Assembly: GCF_000270245.1 (NCBI RefSeq)
Contig: NC_015635.1
Span: forward strand, 930,001 to 994,000
Source: Microlunatus phosphovorus NM-1
GTDB taxonomy: Bacteria; Actinomycetota; Actinomycetes; Propionibacteriales; Propionibacteriaceae
Reading direction: 5' to 3'
Length of the DNA: 64,000 nt
Below are positions 1 through 7,153 of this stretch, piece by piece (positions within the stretch are counted from its first letter, which is position 1; each line of letters opens with the position of its first letter). A program made the position numbers and the translations under genes. The notes beneath the pieces were generated by a model. The model worked only from the letters and a program-made list of their open reading frames with translations. It searched no databases and was not told the origin of the DNA.

Positions 1-42
1 ATCGACGTCATCACCTCCGACGGCACCAAGGGCCGTCGCTGA
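1..42 (+). CDS. 3' end of an unidentified gene
   Basis: The first 42 bases read as an open frame ending ...SDGTKGRR followed by TGA. Only 13 residues are visible, so no family can be named. The stop lies 13 bp before the stop of the convergent LysR gene, consistent with a real gene end. Confidence 0.5.
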   Translation: MDVITSDGTKGRR

Positions 43-55
43 CGTCCGCGGAGCC

Positions 56-973
56 TCAGGTCCAGGACGTTTGCAGCAGCAGCCGGGCCCGGGCGGCGAT
101 CGCCCGAGCTCGCGCTGTCGGCCGTGCCATGGACAGCCGTGCCGTGACGACCCGAAGCGGTGGCAGATCGTTGGCGATCGGTCGGGGTTCGACCTTGCCG
201 CCGCCGTAGGTGATGTCGTGCTGCGGCCGCTGGTTCAAGATGGAGTAGCCGTGCCCTCGAGCGACCAGTCCGCGTACGGTCTCGTAGTTGACCGAGCGAT
301 AGCGGATGGTCGGCTCGACGCCCGCCGAGGCGAGCAGCCGGTGGAAATACTCCGTGCTGTGCGGCAGGTCGAGCAGCACCATCGGTTCGGACGCGAGGTC
401 CTCGAGATGGATGCGGCTATGACTGGCCAGCCGATGGCCGGCCGGCAGGATGACGTGCGGCTCGACCTCCGCGACGAGCTGACGCTCGATGTCCGGCCCG
501 AGCCCCAGGTCGTAGCCGAGGGCCAGCTCGGCCCGGCCGGTGCGCAGGGCGGCGCCGAGTCCCTCGGCCTCGGCTTCGATGACCTCGACCTCCAGTCCGG
601 GATAGTGCTCCGCCAGATCAGCCAGCAGTTCGGGCAGCACGAACGGGGCCAGGGTGGTGAAGCAGGCGAAGCGGATGTGGCCCCGCACCTGGTCGCTGCG
701 GCCCCGGGCGCTGCCGAGCACCTCGTCCAGATGTGCCAGCAGTGCCTGGGACTCCCGGACGAACTCCTCGCCGGCCGAGGTGAGGATGAGACCGCGGCCC
801 GGTTGCCTGATGAACAGCTGGGTGCCCACTTGCCGTTCCAGCTCCGCGATCGACGCGGACACCGCGGACTGGGCGACGTGCAGCTCAGCCGCCGCCTGGG
901 TCATCGACCCATTGCCGGCCGCGGTCACGAAGTAGCGCAACTGGGTCAAGGTCACGTCTGGTCGCCGACTCAT
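56..973 (-). CDS. LysR-family transcriptional regulator
   Basis: A 305-residue protein of normal LysR length. The N-terminal winged helix-turn-helix begins TLTQLRYFVTAA, and the recognition region contains LHVAQSAVSASIAELE (about residues 35-50). The rest is a LysR substrate-binding domain with RGHIRFACFTTLAP at its start. The ATG at 973 is preceded by AGGAGG at good spacing, which decides the start; longer upstream frames look non-coding. No divergent partner lies close: the next gene to the right starts 280 bp away on the plus strand. The regulated genes and effector cannot be read from the sequence. Confidence 0.9.
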   Translation of the reverse strand: MSRRPDVTLTQLRYFVTAAGNGSMTQAAAELHVAQSAVSASIAELERQVGTQLFIRQPGRGLILTSAGEEFVRESQALLAHLDEVLGSARGRSDQVRGHIRFACFTTLAPFVLPELLADLAEHYPGLEVEVIEAEAEGLGAALRTGRAELALGYDLGLGPDIERQLVAEVEPHVILPAGHRLASHSRIHLEDLASEPMVLLDLPHSTEYFHRLLASAGVEPTIRYRSVNYETVRGLVARGHGYSILNQRPQHDITYGGGKVEPRPIANDLPPLRVVTARLSMARPTARARAIAARARLLLQTSWT

Positions 974-1178
974 CTGCCGACCTCCTGTCCGAGGACGGTC
1001 GGGGGCTGCCCAGCCATCGGTCGAATTGATGGGCTGAGAGTCTATCGACTGCTCAGGCGATAGACGTGCAGCGTTGGTCCTGCCGGGCCACGGAGCAGAG
1101 GAGGGCCGACGGCGGTGGTGGGGGGTGAGGTGATCGTCGACCTGCGGCCGGGGCAGCAGGGGTGGCGTGAGTTCATGC

Positions 1179-1211
1179 GTACGATCGTGCGCACAGTGCG
1201 TACGCATGTAC
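1179..1211. promoter_or_regulatory. Two-box palindromic operator, copy 1 (TetR type)
   Basis: Two 12-bp boxes, GTACGATCGTGC (1179-1190) and GTACGCATGTAC (1200-1211), are separated by 9 bp, so the box starts are 21 bp apart. Each box is itself nearly palindromic. The same layout recurs at 4202-4234 and 4834-4866. The site lies 41 bp upstream of the TetR start at 1253, so autoregulation is likely by inference. Confidence 0.7.
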
Positions 1212-1252
1212 ACTCGCGGTGTGGCACGTTGTTTCGCGAACCGGTCGCACTG

Positions 1253-1816
1253 ATGGTCCGCCGGTTCGATCCGGAACGACGCGACCGGATCATCGATGCC
1301 GCGATCGACTGCATCGCCGAGGAGGGCGTGGCCGGGACCTCGCATCGCAAGGTCGCCCTTCGCGCCGACGTGCCGCTGGGATCGATGACCTATCACTTCG
1401 CCAGCATGGATGAGTTGCTGATCGAGGCATTCACGAGATTCACGGCGACCATCGCCGCAGCGTTCGAGCAGCGGATGGACGATCTCCCCGACCCGGACGC
1501 CGCGCTGGACGCGATCGTCGACTTGATCCACGTGGACCTGCAGCGCTCCAACCGGGAACAGGTCTTGACCTATGAGCTGTACACACTCGCCGCTCGCCAC
1601 GCCCGGTTCCGTGTCATCACCGATCAGTGGATGCGCGCCAGTCGAGCCGCGCTCGGCCGTCACTTTCCTCCCGATACCGCGCGGATTCTGGACGCCTATG
1701 TCGAAGGCGCCGCCATGCACATCGCGCTGGACACCGACCCGCAGGACCGGGCGCTCACTCGCGCCGCGCTCGACAGCCTGACCTCGGTGATCGCGGCGCA
1801 GCCCCGATCGAAGTGA
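1253..1816 (+). CDS. TetR-family regulator, paralogue 1
   Basis: A 187-residue TetR/AcrR protein. The N-terminal helix-turn-helix reads RRDRIIDAAIDCIAEEG, then GTSHRKVALRAD and the recognition helix VPLGSMTYHF at about residues 42-51. The ligand domain (helices after residue 60) includes LTYELYTLAARHARFR, almost identical to the second TetR of this region (3040-3612). I chose ATG 1253 because longer in-frame starts run through the operator at 1179-1211. No clear Shine-Dalgarno precedes 1253, so a leaderless or weakly led message is possible. Given the shared recognition helix, both TetR proteins probably read the same operators. Confidence 0.88.
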   Translation: MVRRFDPERRDRIIDAAIDCIAEEGVAGTSHRKVALRADVPLGSMTYHFASMDELLIEAFTRFTATIAAAFEQRMDDLPDPDAALDAIVDLIHVDLQRSNREQVLTYELYTLAARHARFRVITDQWMRASRAALGRHFPPDTARILDAYVEGAAMHIALDTDPQDRALTRAALDSLTSVIAAQPRSK

Positions 1817-1860
1817 TCGCCAGGCCGCGCCGCGATCATGATCCGCAGCTGCGACCGGCC

Positions 1861-2220
1861 CAGTGTCGCCGGCTCGGTGCCTACCTGGGGATCGGCGACT
1901 CGGTCCGCGAGTTCATCGAGCGCGTCCGATCGGTCGCCTCCGACGGGCCAGCGCACTTGGTCGTCGATGGTGGGGGGCAGGATCTGACGATCCGTCTCGG
2001 TCAGATCGCAGCCACGGACTCCCGACTCGTGTTCCACACCGTCGAACAGTCCGGGCTATGGCTCAATCTGGTCGAGGTCTGGTGTCGGCTCGGCGGCTAC
2101 AGCTGCGTGAGCCCACAGATCCGCGCGCTGGCGGGCAGCAATCGGTCCTGGGTCTGGTTCAACCCGGCCGTGGCCTCAGAGCGCGCGTCTCTCGATACGG
2201 TGCCGCCCGACGACGATCGG
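1861..2220 (+). pseudogene. Remnant of an IS630-type transposase
   Basis: The plus frame carries AHLVVDGGG, RLVFHTVEQSG and LWLNLVEVW, then QIRALAGSNRSWVWF. These match in order the end of an IS630/DDE_3 transposase: beta strand with D, a block resembling HFTP..SWLN, the catalytic E region, and a C-terminal block ending in FVW. The N-terminal half is absent, there is no start codon with a ribosome site, and the motifs are eroded, so this is a dead fragment. No inverted repeats were recognised. Confidence 0.42.
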
Positions 2221-2239
2221 GGCCCCGGGGGCTCTCCGG

Positions 2240-3046
2240 TTATCGGCGATGGGTGGTGAACCAGTCGGCGGCGTACTCCACGAGTGGACGCGTCGGCAGC
2301 AGCTGGGCCTTTGCCTCGCCGACCCGGCCGGTCCGTACGAGACCGGTGTCGGCGGCGAAGGCCTCGGCCACCTCTTCGAAGTCGTGGTCGTGGACGTCGA
2401 GTTCCTCCCAGGTGACCCAGGTCCGGCGGCCGTCGACGAGCATGGCGACGCCGTTCGGGACGGTTCGCTTGCCCGGATAGGACGCGCGATGCTCGGCGAG
2501 GTGCAGCACGGTCGCCTTGGCGGCGGTCACTCCGAGGAGCAGCACCGAGGCGTCGAGGTCGACGAGCGCGCCGAGCGGCGATTCCTCGCCCGCGGGTGAG
2601 TCGATCCGGTGGCGGGCCGTGATGCGCTCCGCCCGGGGACCGACTGCGGTGATCGACCGGTGCGGGTGGGAGCTGCGGTGAGCACCGGGCGTGGTGCGGA
2701 AGAGCTCAGCAACCGCACCCATGGTCTGGCTCGGGGTCGTGGCCGGGCTGTAGAGGGGCAGATGGTCGCGGATGGCCGGCCACCATTCGGCCGGGGCCTC
2801 CTGCAGGAATGCAGGATCGCACAGCTGCCAGGACTGGGTCGGCATGACGAGGGTGCCGTGTGGCCCAACCACGCCGCGCAGCGCCTCCAGCACAGCCTGT
2901 GCGCCGCCGATGACCCAGCCGAGCGATCGCAATGAGGTGTGGACCATGAGGGTCGACCCCTCGTGCACTCCCAGAGCACGCAGCTCCGCGACGAGTTGCT
3001 CGGTGTTGACCGGCACCGCGGACGCGGTCTCGCGCACTACTACCAT
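2240..3046 (-). CDS. AAC(3)-family aminoglycoside N-acetyltransferase-like protein
   Basis: A 268-residue member of the antibiotic N-acetyltransferase family (aminoglycoside 3-N-acetyltransferase fold), which uses acetyl-CoA. Visible family blocks are LMVHTSLRSLGWVIGGA near residues 34-50, GTLVMPTQSW, and the late EHRASYPGKRTV region. Length matches the family (260-280 residues). The ATG at 3046 overlaps the stop of the upstream TetR gene by 7 bp and has GAGG at good spacing, so it is translated as the third gene of a minus-strand unit (acetyltransferase 4199, TetR 3612, AAC 3046). Substrate is uncertain: many chromosomal members act on other amines, so resistance is inference. Confidence 0.85.
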   Translation of the reverse strand: MVVVRETASAVPVNTEQLVAELRALGVHEGSTLMVHTSLRSLGWVIGGAQAVLEALRGVVGPHGTLVMPTQSWQLCDPAFLQEAPAEWWPAIRDHLPLYSPATTPSQTMGAVAELFRTTPGAHRSSHPHRSITAVGPRAERITARHRIDSPAGEESPLGALVDLDASVLLLGVTAAKATVLHLAEHRASYPGKRTVPNGVAMLVDGRRTWVTWEELDVHDHDFEEVAEAFAADTGLVRTGRVGEAKAQLLPTRPLVEYAADWFTTHRR

Positions 3047-3612
3047 GTGGTGGCCTCTTTCGTGATTCGACGAATGCCCTCGATCATCTGGGCCGTGGTC
3101 ACCGGGTCGCGATCGAGGGTGCGATGGACGGCAAGGCCCTCGAGGAGGGCGTCGAGCAGCCGTGCGGTCAGTGGGTCGAAATGTTTCTCGAGCACACCCC
3201 TGGTCCGGTCCATCCATCGCTCGGTGATGTCCCGGAAGGACGCGTCTCGCGCAGCGAGCGTGTAGAGCTCGTAGGTGACGACCTGCTCGTCGGAGCCGCT
3301 TGCCGGGGTGTCGTCCACGATGGTGCCGGCGACGATCTCCAGTGCGTCGGCAGGGGTCTGGGCTTGGGCCATCCGCGTGGAGAACCGTTCTACGCCTCGG
3401 TCGGCGAAACGACCGAAGGCCTCGCGGAGCAGTTCGTCCATGCCGGAGAAGTGGTAGGTCATCGATCCGAGCGGCACGCCGGCGGCGGCAGCGACCTTGC
3501 GGTGTGACGTGCCGGCCACGCCATTGGCGGCGATCACGTCGAGGGTTACGTCGATGATCCGGTCCCGCCGGCCAGGGTCGGCCTGGCCTCGCGCCCGCTC
3601 ATGCTCTGCCAT
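3040..3612 (-). CDS. TetR-family regulator, paralogue 2
   Basis: A 190-residue TetR regulator. The helix-turn-helix includes RRDRIIDVTLDVIAANG, GTSHRKVAAAAG and the recognition helix VPLGSMTYHF, identical to that of the TetR at 1253-1816. The ligand domain shares VTYELYTLAARDASFRDITERWM with it. The gene starts 5 bp after the upstream acetyltransferase stop and its end overlaps the AAC(3)-like gene, so the three form one unit. The operator at 4197-4239 precedes the unit. A local repressor controlling acetyltransferase genes is the natural reading. Confidence 0.9.
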   Translation of the reverse strand: MAEHERARGQADPGRRDRIIDVTLDVIAANGVAGTSHRKVAAAAGVPLGSMTYHFSGMDELLREAFGRFADRGVERFSTRMAQAQTPADALEIVAGTIVDDTPASGSDEQVVTYELYTLAARDASFRDITERWMDRTRGVLEKHFDPLTARLLDALLEGLAVHRTLDRDPVTTAQMIEGIRRITKEATTW

Positions 3613-3617
3613 GCGGG

Positions 3618-4199
3618 TCAGATTTCCCGGATGACGCGGGCAGGATTGCCGACCGCGACCACGTTCGCCGGGACGTCCTTGGTCACGACAGAGCCTGCGC
3701 CGATCACGCTGTTGTCGCCGATCGTGATGCCCGGGCAGACGATGACCCCGCCGCCGAGCCAGACATTGTTCCCGATGGTGATCGGCTGGGCAGCCTCGAG
3801 CTTGTCCCGGCGCGGCTGCGGCTCGACGGGATGGGTCGGGGTTAGCAACTGCACGTTCGGGCCGATCATGCAGTCCTCGCCGATCGTGATCGAGACGACG
3901 TCCAGAGCGACCAGGTTGTAGTTGATGAAGCTGCGCGCGCCGAGGTGGATGTTCTCCCCGTAGTCGACATACAGCGGCGGCTTGATGAAGGCGCCCTCGC
4001 CCAGGGTTCCCAGCAACTCCGCCAGCAGTGGCCGGGCCGCGGCCTCGTCGGCGATGGCCGCCCGGTGGTAAGCATCGGCGAGTTGCACGGCCCGTTGCGC
4101 GATCCTGGCGCTGTCGGGGTCGGTGCCGCCGATGTAGAGATCGCCCGCGAGCATCCGCTCTCGATGGGTACGTTCGTCGCCCGCAAAGTAGGCAGTCAC
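3618..4199 (-). CDS. Maltose O-acetyltransferase-like hexapeptide enzyme 1
   Basis: A 193-residue left-handed beta-helix acetyltransferase of the maltose/galactoside acetyltransferase group. Visible features are the N-terminal RERMLAGDLY block, repeated hexapeptides (ITIGED, ITIGNNVWLGGG, ITIGDNSVIGAGSVV) and the closing NPARVIREI. It would move acetyl from acetyl-CoA to a sugar hydroxyl. The GTG at 4199 gives the family-typical N terminus but lies inside the left arm of operator 2, so the message would be leaderless; ATG 4154 is the alternative. It is the first gene of the unit with TetR and AAC(3). Confidence 0.86.
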   Translation of the reverse strand: MTAYFAGDERTHRERMLAGDLYIGGTDPDSARIAQRAVQLADAYHRAAIADEAAARPLLAELLGTLGEGAFIKPPLYVDYGENIHLGARSFINYNLVALDVVSITIGEDCMIGPNVQLLTPTHPVEPQPRRDKLEAAQPITIGNNVWLGGGVIVCPGITIGDNSVIGAGSVVTKDVPANVVAVGNPARVIREI

Positions 4200-4239
4200 G
4201 CGTACGATCGTACCAGAGTGCTGTACGGTCGTACGCGTG
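4197..4239. promoter_or_regulatory. Two-box palindromic operator, copy 2
   Basis: A 17-bp arm at 4197-4213 and its inverted copy at 4223-4239 match with one mismatch around a 9-bp spacer. The inner boxes GTACGATCGTAC (4202-4213) and GTACGGTCGTAC (4223-4234) start 21 bp apart, the same geometry as copies 1 and 3. The site sits between the divergent acetyltransferase-TetR-AAC unit and the decayed phosphotransferase gene, so it could serve both directions. Confidence 0.82.
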
Positions 4240-4297
4240 ATTCGAACCGGTGTCAGACGATCGGGCCGGCGATACGACACTCGAGAGGACCAAGCTC

Positions 4298-4807
4298 ATG
4301 CCTGACGAGGCACCCACCGGCACCGAGAAGGCGCTGCTCGGGCTGCTCTCGCGGCCGGAGATCGACGCCTGGGTCGCGCGGGTGTTCCAGGAACTGACGG
4401 GTACGACGCCCGTGCGCACCCTGTTTCGAGCCGGACGTATCGACGCCGTCTACGGGGTGGAGTCCGATGATGGCCGACGGCTCGTGCTGAAGGTCCGCCG
4501 TCCGCCGGTGGATCTCGTCGCCCGACGGACCGTCGCCGACGCGCAGCAGGCCCTCGCCGGCCTTGTCCGCCGGCGGCTATCGGACCGACACGACTCCCGC
4601 ACCGGAGGACGTCGCCGCCTTTCTCGATGACTTCGAGGAGGCCGGGTCCGTCCCTTCAGTGCGCAGGAGAGCCACGTTGCTTTCGCCGCTGCCGCGTGGA
4701 TGATCGCGTTCAATGCCCGCTGCGACCTGGACAACCGCAGTCGCGGCATCGTCGATGGCACGGCGCTCGCCGCGCTCGAGCGTCACGGCGACGCCTACTT
4801 TCTGTGA
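4298..4807 (+). pseudogene. Decayed aminoglycoside phosphotransferase-like gene
   Basis: The 5' part (from ATG 4298) reads as an APH-type N lobe: EIDAWVARVFQELTG, then RIDAVYGVESDDGRRLVLKVRRP with the nucleotide-binding lysine context. The frame is lost near 4570. The next stretch, in another frame, gives PEDVAAFLDDFEEAG, and a third frame carries PFSAQESHVAFAAAAWMIAF and ends with TGA at 4807, a typical APH C terminus. The central catalytic HGD and metal-binding region is missing. It is therefore an internal deletion plus frameshifts, not a working kinase. Operator 2 lies upstream, so it once belonged to the same regulated set. Confidence 0.7.
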
Positions 4808-4833
4808 TCTCGGTCAAACCGCCGCTTGGAGAT

Positions 4834-4866
4834 GTACGAGCGTACGTCATAGATGTACGCTCGTAC
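4834..4866. promoter_or_regulatory. Two-box palindromic operator, copy 3
   Basis: The boxes GTACGAGCGTAC (4834-4845) and GTACGCTCGTAC (4855-4866) are exact reverse complements of each other with a 9-bp spacer and 21 bp between starts, matching copies 1 and 2. The site lies 62 bp upstream of the second acetyltransferase start at 4929, a normal position for repression of that gene. Confidence 0.8.
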
Positions 4867-4928
4867 GCGTGCTGATCTCGCGATGCTCGCCGATGGCGGC
4901 TGTCGCACTTCGCCGTAGGAGCCCACCA

Positions 4929-5525
4929 GTGAACCTCGACCAACAGCGTGCCCGGATCCTCGCCGGCGCGATCTACAACGACCTCACCGAGGAACTCGTC
5001 CAGGCCCGCGAACGTGCCGTCATGGCCACCAACCGATACAACGCCAGTTTCGGTCAGCCGCCTGAGGTTCGCGAGGCGCTGCTCCGCGACCTGCTCCAAC
5101 ACGCCGGGACGGGTGCGTTCTTCGAGCCCACGTTCAGATGCGAGTTCGGGTACAACATCTGGGTCGGAGAAGGCTTCTACGCCAACTTCGACTGCGTGAT
5201 GCTCGACGGCGGTGGCATCACCATCGGCGACCATGTCCTGTTCGGACCGCGCGTGGGCATCTACACCACCAACCACGCCCTCGACCCCGCCGAGCGCGCC
5301 GCCGGCGCCTGCATCGCCAAGCCCGTCGTCATCGGGAACAGTGTCTGGATCGGCGCCGGCGTGACTGTCAACCCGGGCGTCACCGTCGGCGACGGGACTG
5401 TGATCGGCTCCGGCAGCGTCGTCACCAGCGACATCCCCGCCCGCACCGTCGCCGCCGGCGTACCCGCCCGGGTGATCCGTCCGATCACGGACGCCGACCG
5501 CACCGGATATCTCCAGACCCTGTGA
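4929..5525 (+). CDS. Maltose O-acetyltransferase-like hexapeptide enzyme 2
   Basis: A 198-residue left-handed beta-helix acetyltransferase. It opens with the family block RILAGAIYNDL, continues with FEPTFRCEFGYNIWVGEGFY and the catalytic-histidine context YTTNHALDP, and carries hexapeptide repeats GNSVWIGAGVTVNPG and GTVIGSGSVVTSD before a closing PARVIRP. GTG 4929 is chosen because it gives the family-typical N terminus and follows operator 3. It is clearly diverged from enzyme 1. The gene directly downstream is a broken alpha-glucosidase, so an old link with oligosaccharide use is possible. Confidence 0.88.
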   Translation: MNLDQQRARILAGAIYNDLTEELVQARERAVMATNRYNASFGQPPEVREALLRDLLQHAGTGAFFEPTFRCEFGYNIWVGEGFYANFDCVMLDGGGITIGDHVLFGPRVGIYTTNHALDPAERAAGACIAKPVVIGNSVWIGAGVTVNPGVTVGDGTVIGSGSVVTSDIPARTVAAGVPARVIRPITDADRTGYLQTL

Positions 5526-5553
5526 CCATCCACACCCCACAGACAGGAACACC

Positions 5554-6857
5554 CATGACACTGAACCCGGAAGTGAACACCGGACCCAAAAGCGCGTACC
5601 GACGCCGTGGTTCCAAGACGCCCTGACCGCGGCCCCAAGGCTCGGCCGCCCGCGACCGGTACATCTTCCGTGACGGCACGGGCGAAAACGGCGAACTGTC
5701 GCCCGCGGATTGGACCTCGATCTTCGGCGATCCGGCCTGGAGCCGGGTCGCCGACGGGCAGTGGTACCTGCACAGCTTCGCCCCCGAGCAACCCGACCTC
5801 AACTGGCACAACCGTGAGGTACGCGACGACTTCTTGACCACTCTACGGTTCTGGTCCGACCGCGGCGTCGACGGCTTCCGCGTCGATGTCGCCCATGGTC
5901 TCGCAAGGACCTCCCGGACCACCCGCCGACTCAGGCCGAGCTCGTGGAACTCCCCAAGGACGGGTTCCACCCGATGTGGGGCCGGGACAACGTCCATGAC
6001 ATCTACGCCGAGTGGCGCAGTGTGCTCGACGAGTACGACCCGCCCCGCATCGCCGTCGCCGAAGCCTGGGTCGCCACCGCCGAACGCCGCGCGAAGTACG
6101 CCGCACCCTCCGGACTCGGACAGGCGTTCAACTTCGATCTCACCAAGGCCGACTTCAACGCCACACAGTTCCGGCTACTCATCGCCGACAACCTCACCGA
6201 AGCTGCCGCCACCGGCTCCTCGACCAACTGGGTGCTGTCCGACCACGCCGCCGTCCTGCACGCCACCCGGTAGCACTACCGGCCCACCCGGGTAACGCCC
6301 GCCACGACAGCGACGAGCGGATCGGCGGAGCCTGGCTGCTCGCTGGCGGCGACCTCGCCCAGATCGACACCGACTGTGGCCGGCGCCGTGCCGAGGCCGC
6401 GACTCTGCTGCTGCTCGACCTGACAGGCTCCAACTATCTCTACCAGGCGAGTAACTCGGGCTGCGCGAAGTCGGACAGATCCCCGACGAGGCCCACCAGG
6501 ACCCCTCCTTCTTCCGCAATCCCAGCGTCGAGATCGGCCGCGACGGCTGCCGCGTCCCGCTGCCCTGGAGCACCGCCGGCACCTCCCTCGGCTCGGGGAC
6601 GCGCTGCCGCATCTGCCGCAACCCGACTGGTACGCAGCCCAGTCCGTCGAGGCTCAGGACCACGTCCCGGCCTCCGTGCTCGCGCTCTATCGGCGCGCGA
6701 TCGCTTTGCGCCGCGAACTGCAGACCGAGGAACGACTCGACTGGCTCGACACCGAATCCGAGGACGTGCTGCATCTTCGTCGTCCGAATGGCTGGAGGCC
6801 ATCACCAACTTCGATCCCGGGCCCCTTGCGATGCCCGAAGGCCAGGTCCTGCTGACC
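5554..6857 (+). pseudogene. Decayed GH13 alpha-glucosidase gene
   Basis: Translated pieces of one GH13 oligo-1,6-/alpha-glucosidase appear in order but in different frames. They are a start MTLNPEVNTGPK with TPWFQDA nearby, then DRYIFRDG, DWTSIFGDPAW and the nucleophile block GVDGFRVDVAHGL (near 5870). Next come DGFHPMWGRDNVHDIYAEW, the acid/base block RIAVAEAWV (near 6060), the TGSSTNWVLSDH block, EVGQIPDEA, PLPWSTAG and a C-terminal TNFDPGPLAMPEG. A large 5' deletion (residues normally between WFQDA and RDRYIF) and at least four frameshifts make it inactive. The degenerating unit ends where an IstB fragment begins. Confidence 0.8.
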
Positions 6858-7074
6858 TGGTCATCTGTGACGAGCTCGGCTTCGCCCTGTTGGCCGGCAC
6901 CGCCACCACCTGCTGCTCCGGGTCATGGCCGCCTACGAACGCCGCAGCCTCGGCATCGGCCCCCACTGGCCCTTCGAAGTCTGCAACACGATCACCGAAG
7001 CCATCACCTCCGGTGGCATCGACGGCCACCAATCAGGCCGCAACGAACTTCTCTGGCCCACACCACAAACCTGA
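6849..7074 (+). pseudogene. Remnant of an IstB-type (IS21) ATPase
   Basis: The blocks DLVICDELGFALL (Walker B-like), then in a shifted frame LLLRVMAAYERRSLGIG and PHWPFEVCNTITEA, match the second half of actinobacterial IstB helper ATPases, followed by TGA. The Walker A half is missing and there is a frameshift near 6900. It abuts the broken GH13 gene, so an IS21-type insertion may have caused that decay. Confidence 0.6.
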
Positions 7075-7153
7075 CGCACACCCCCACGGGCCCACTCAGA
7101 GGCCAATGTCAGTTGATGACGGTATCTTCGGTCGCCAGTCGAAAGGAGCCGAG

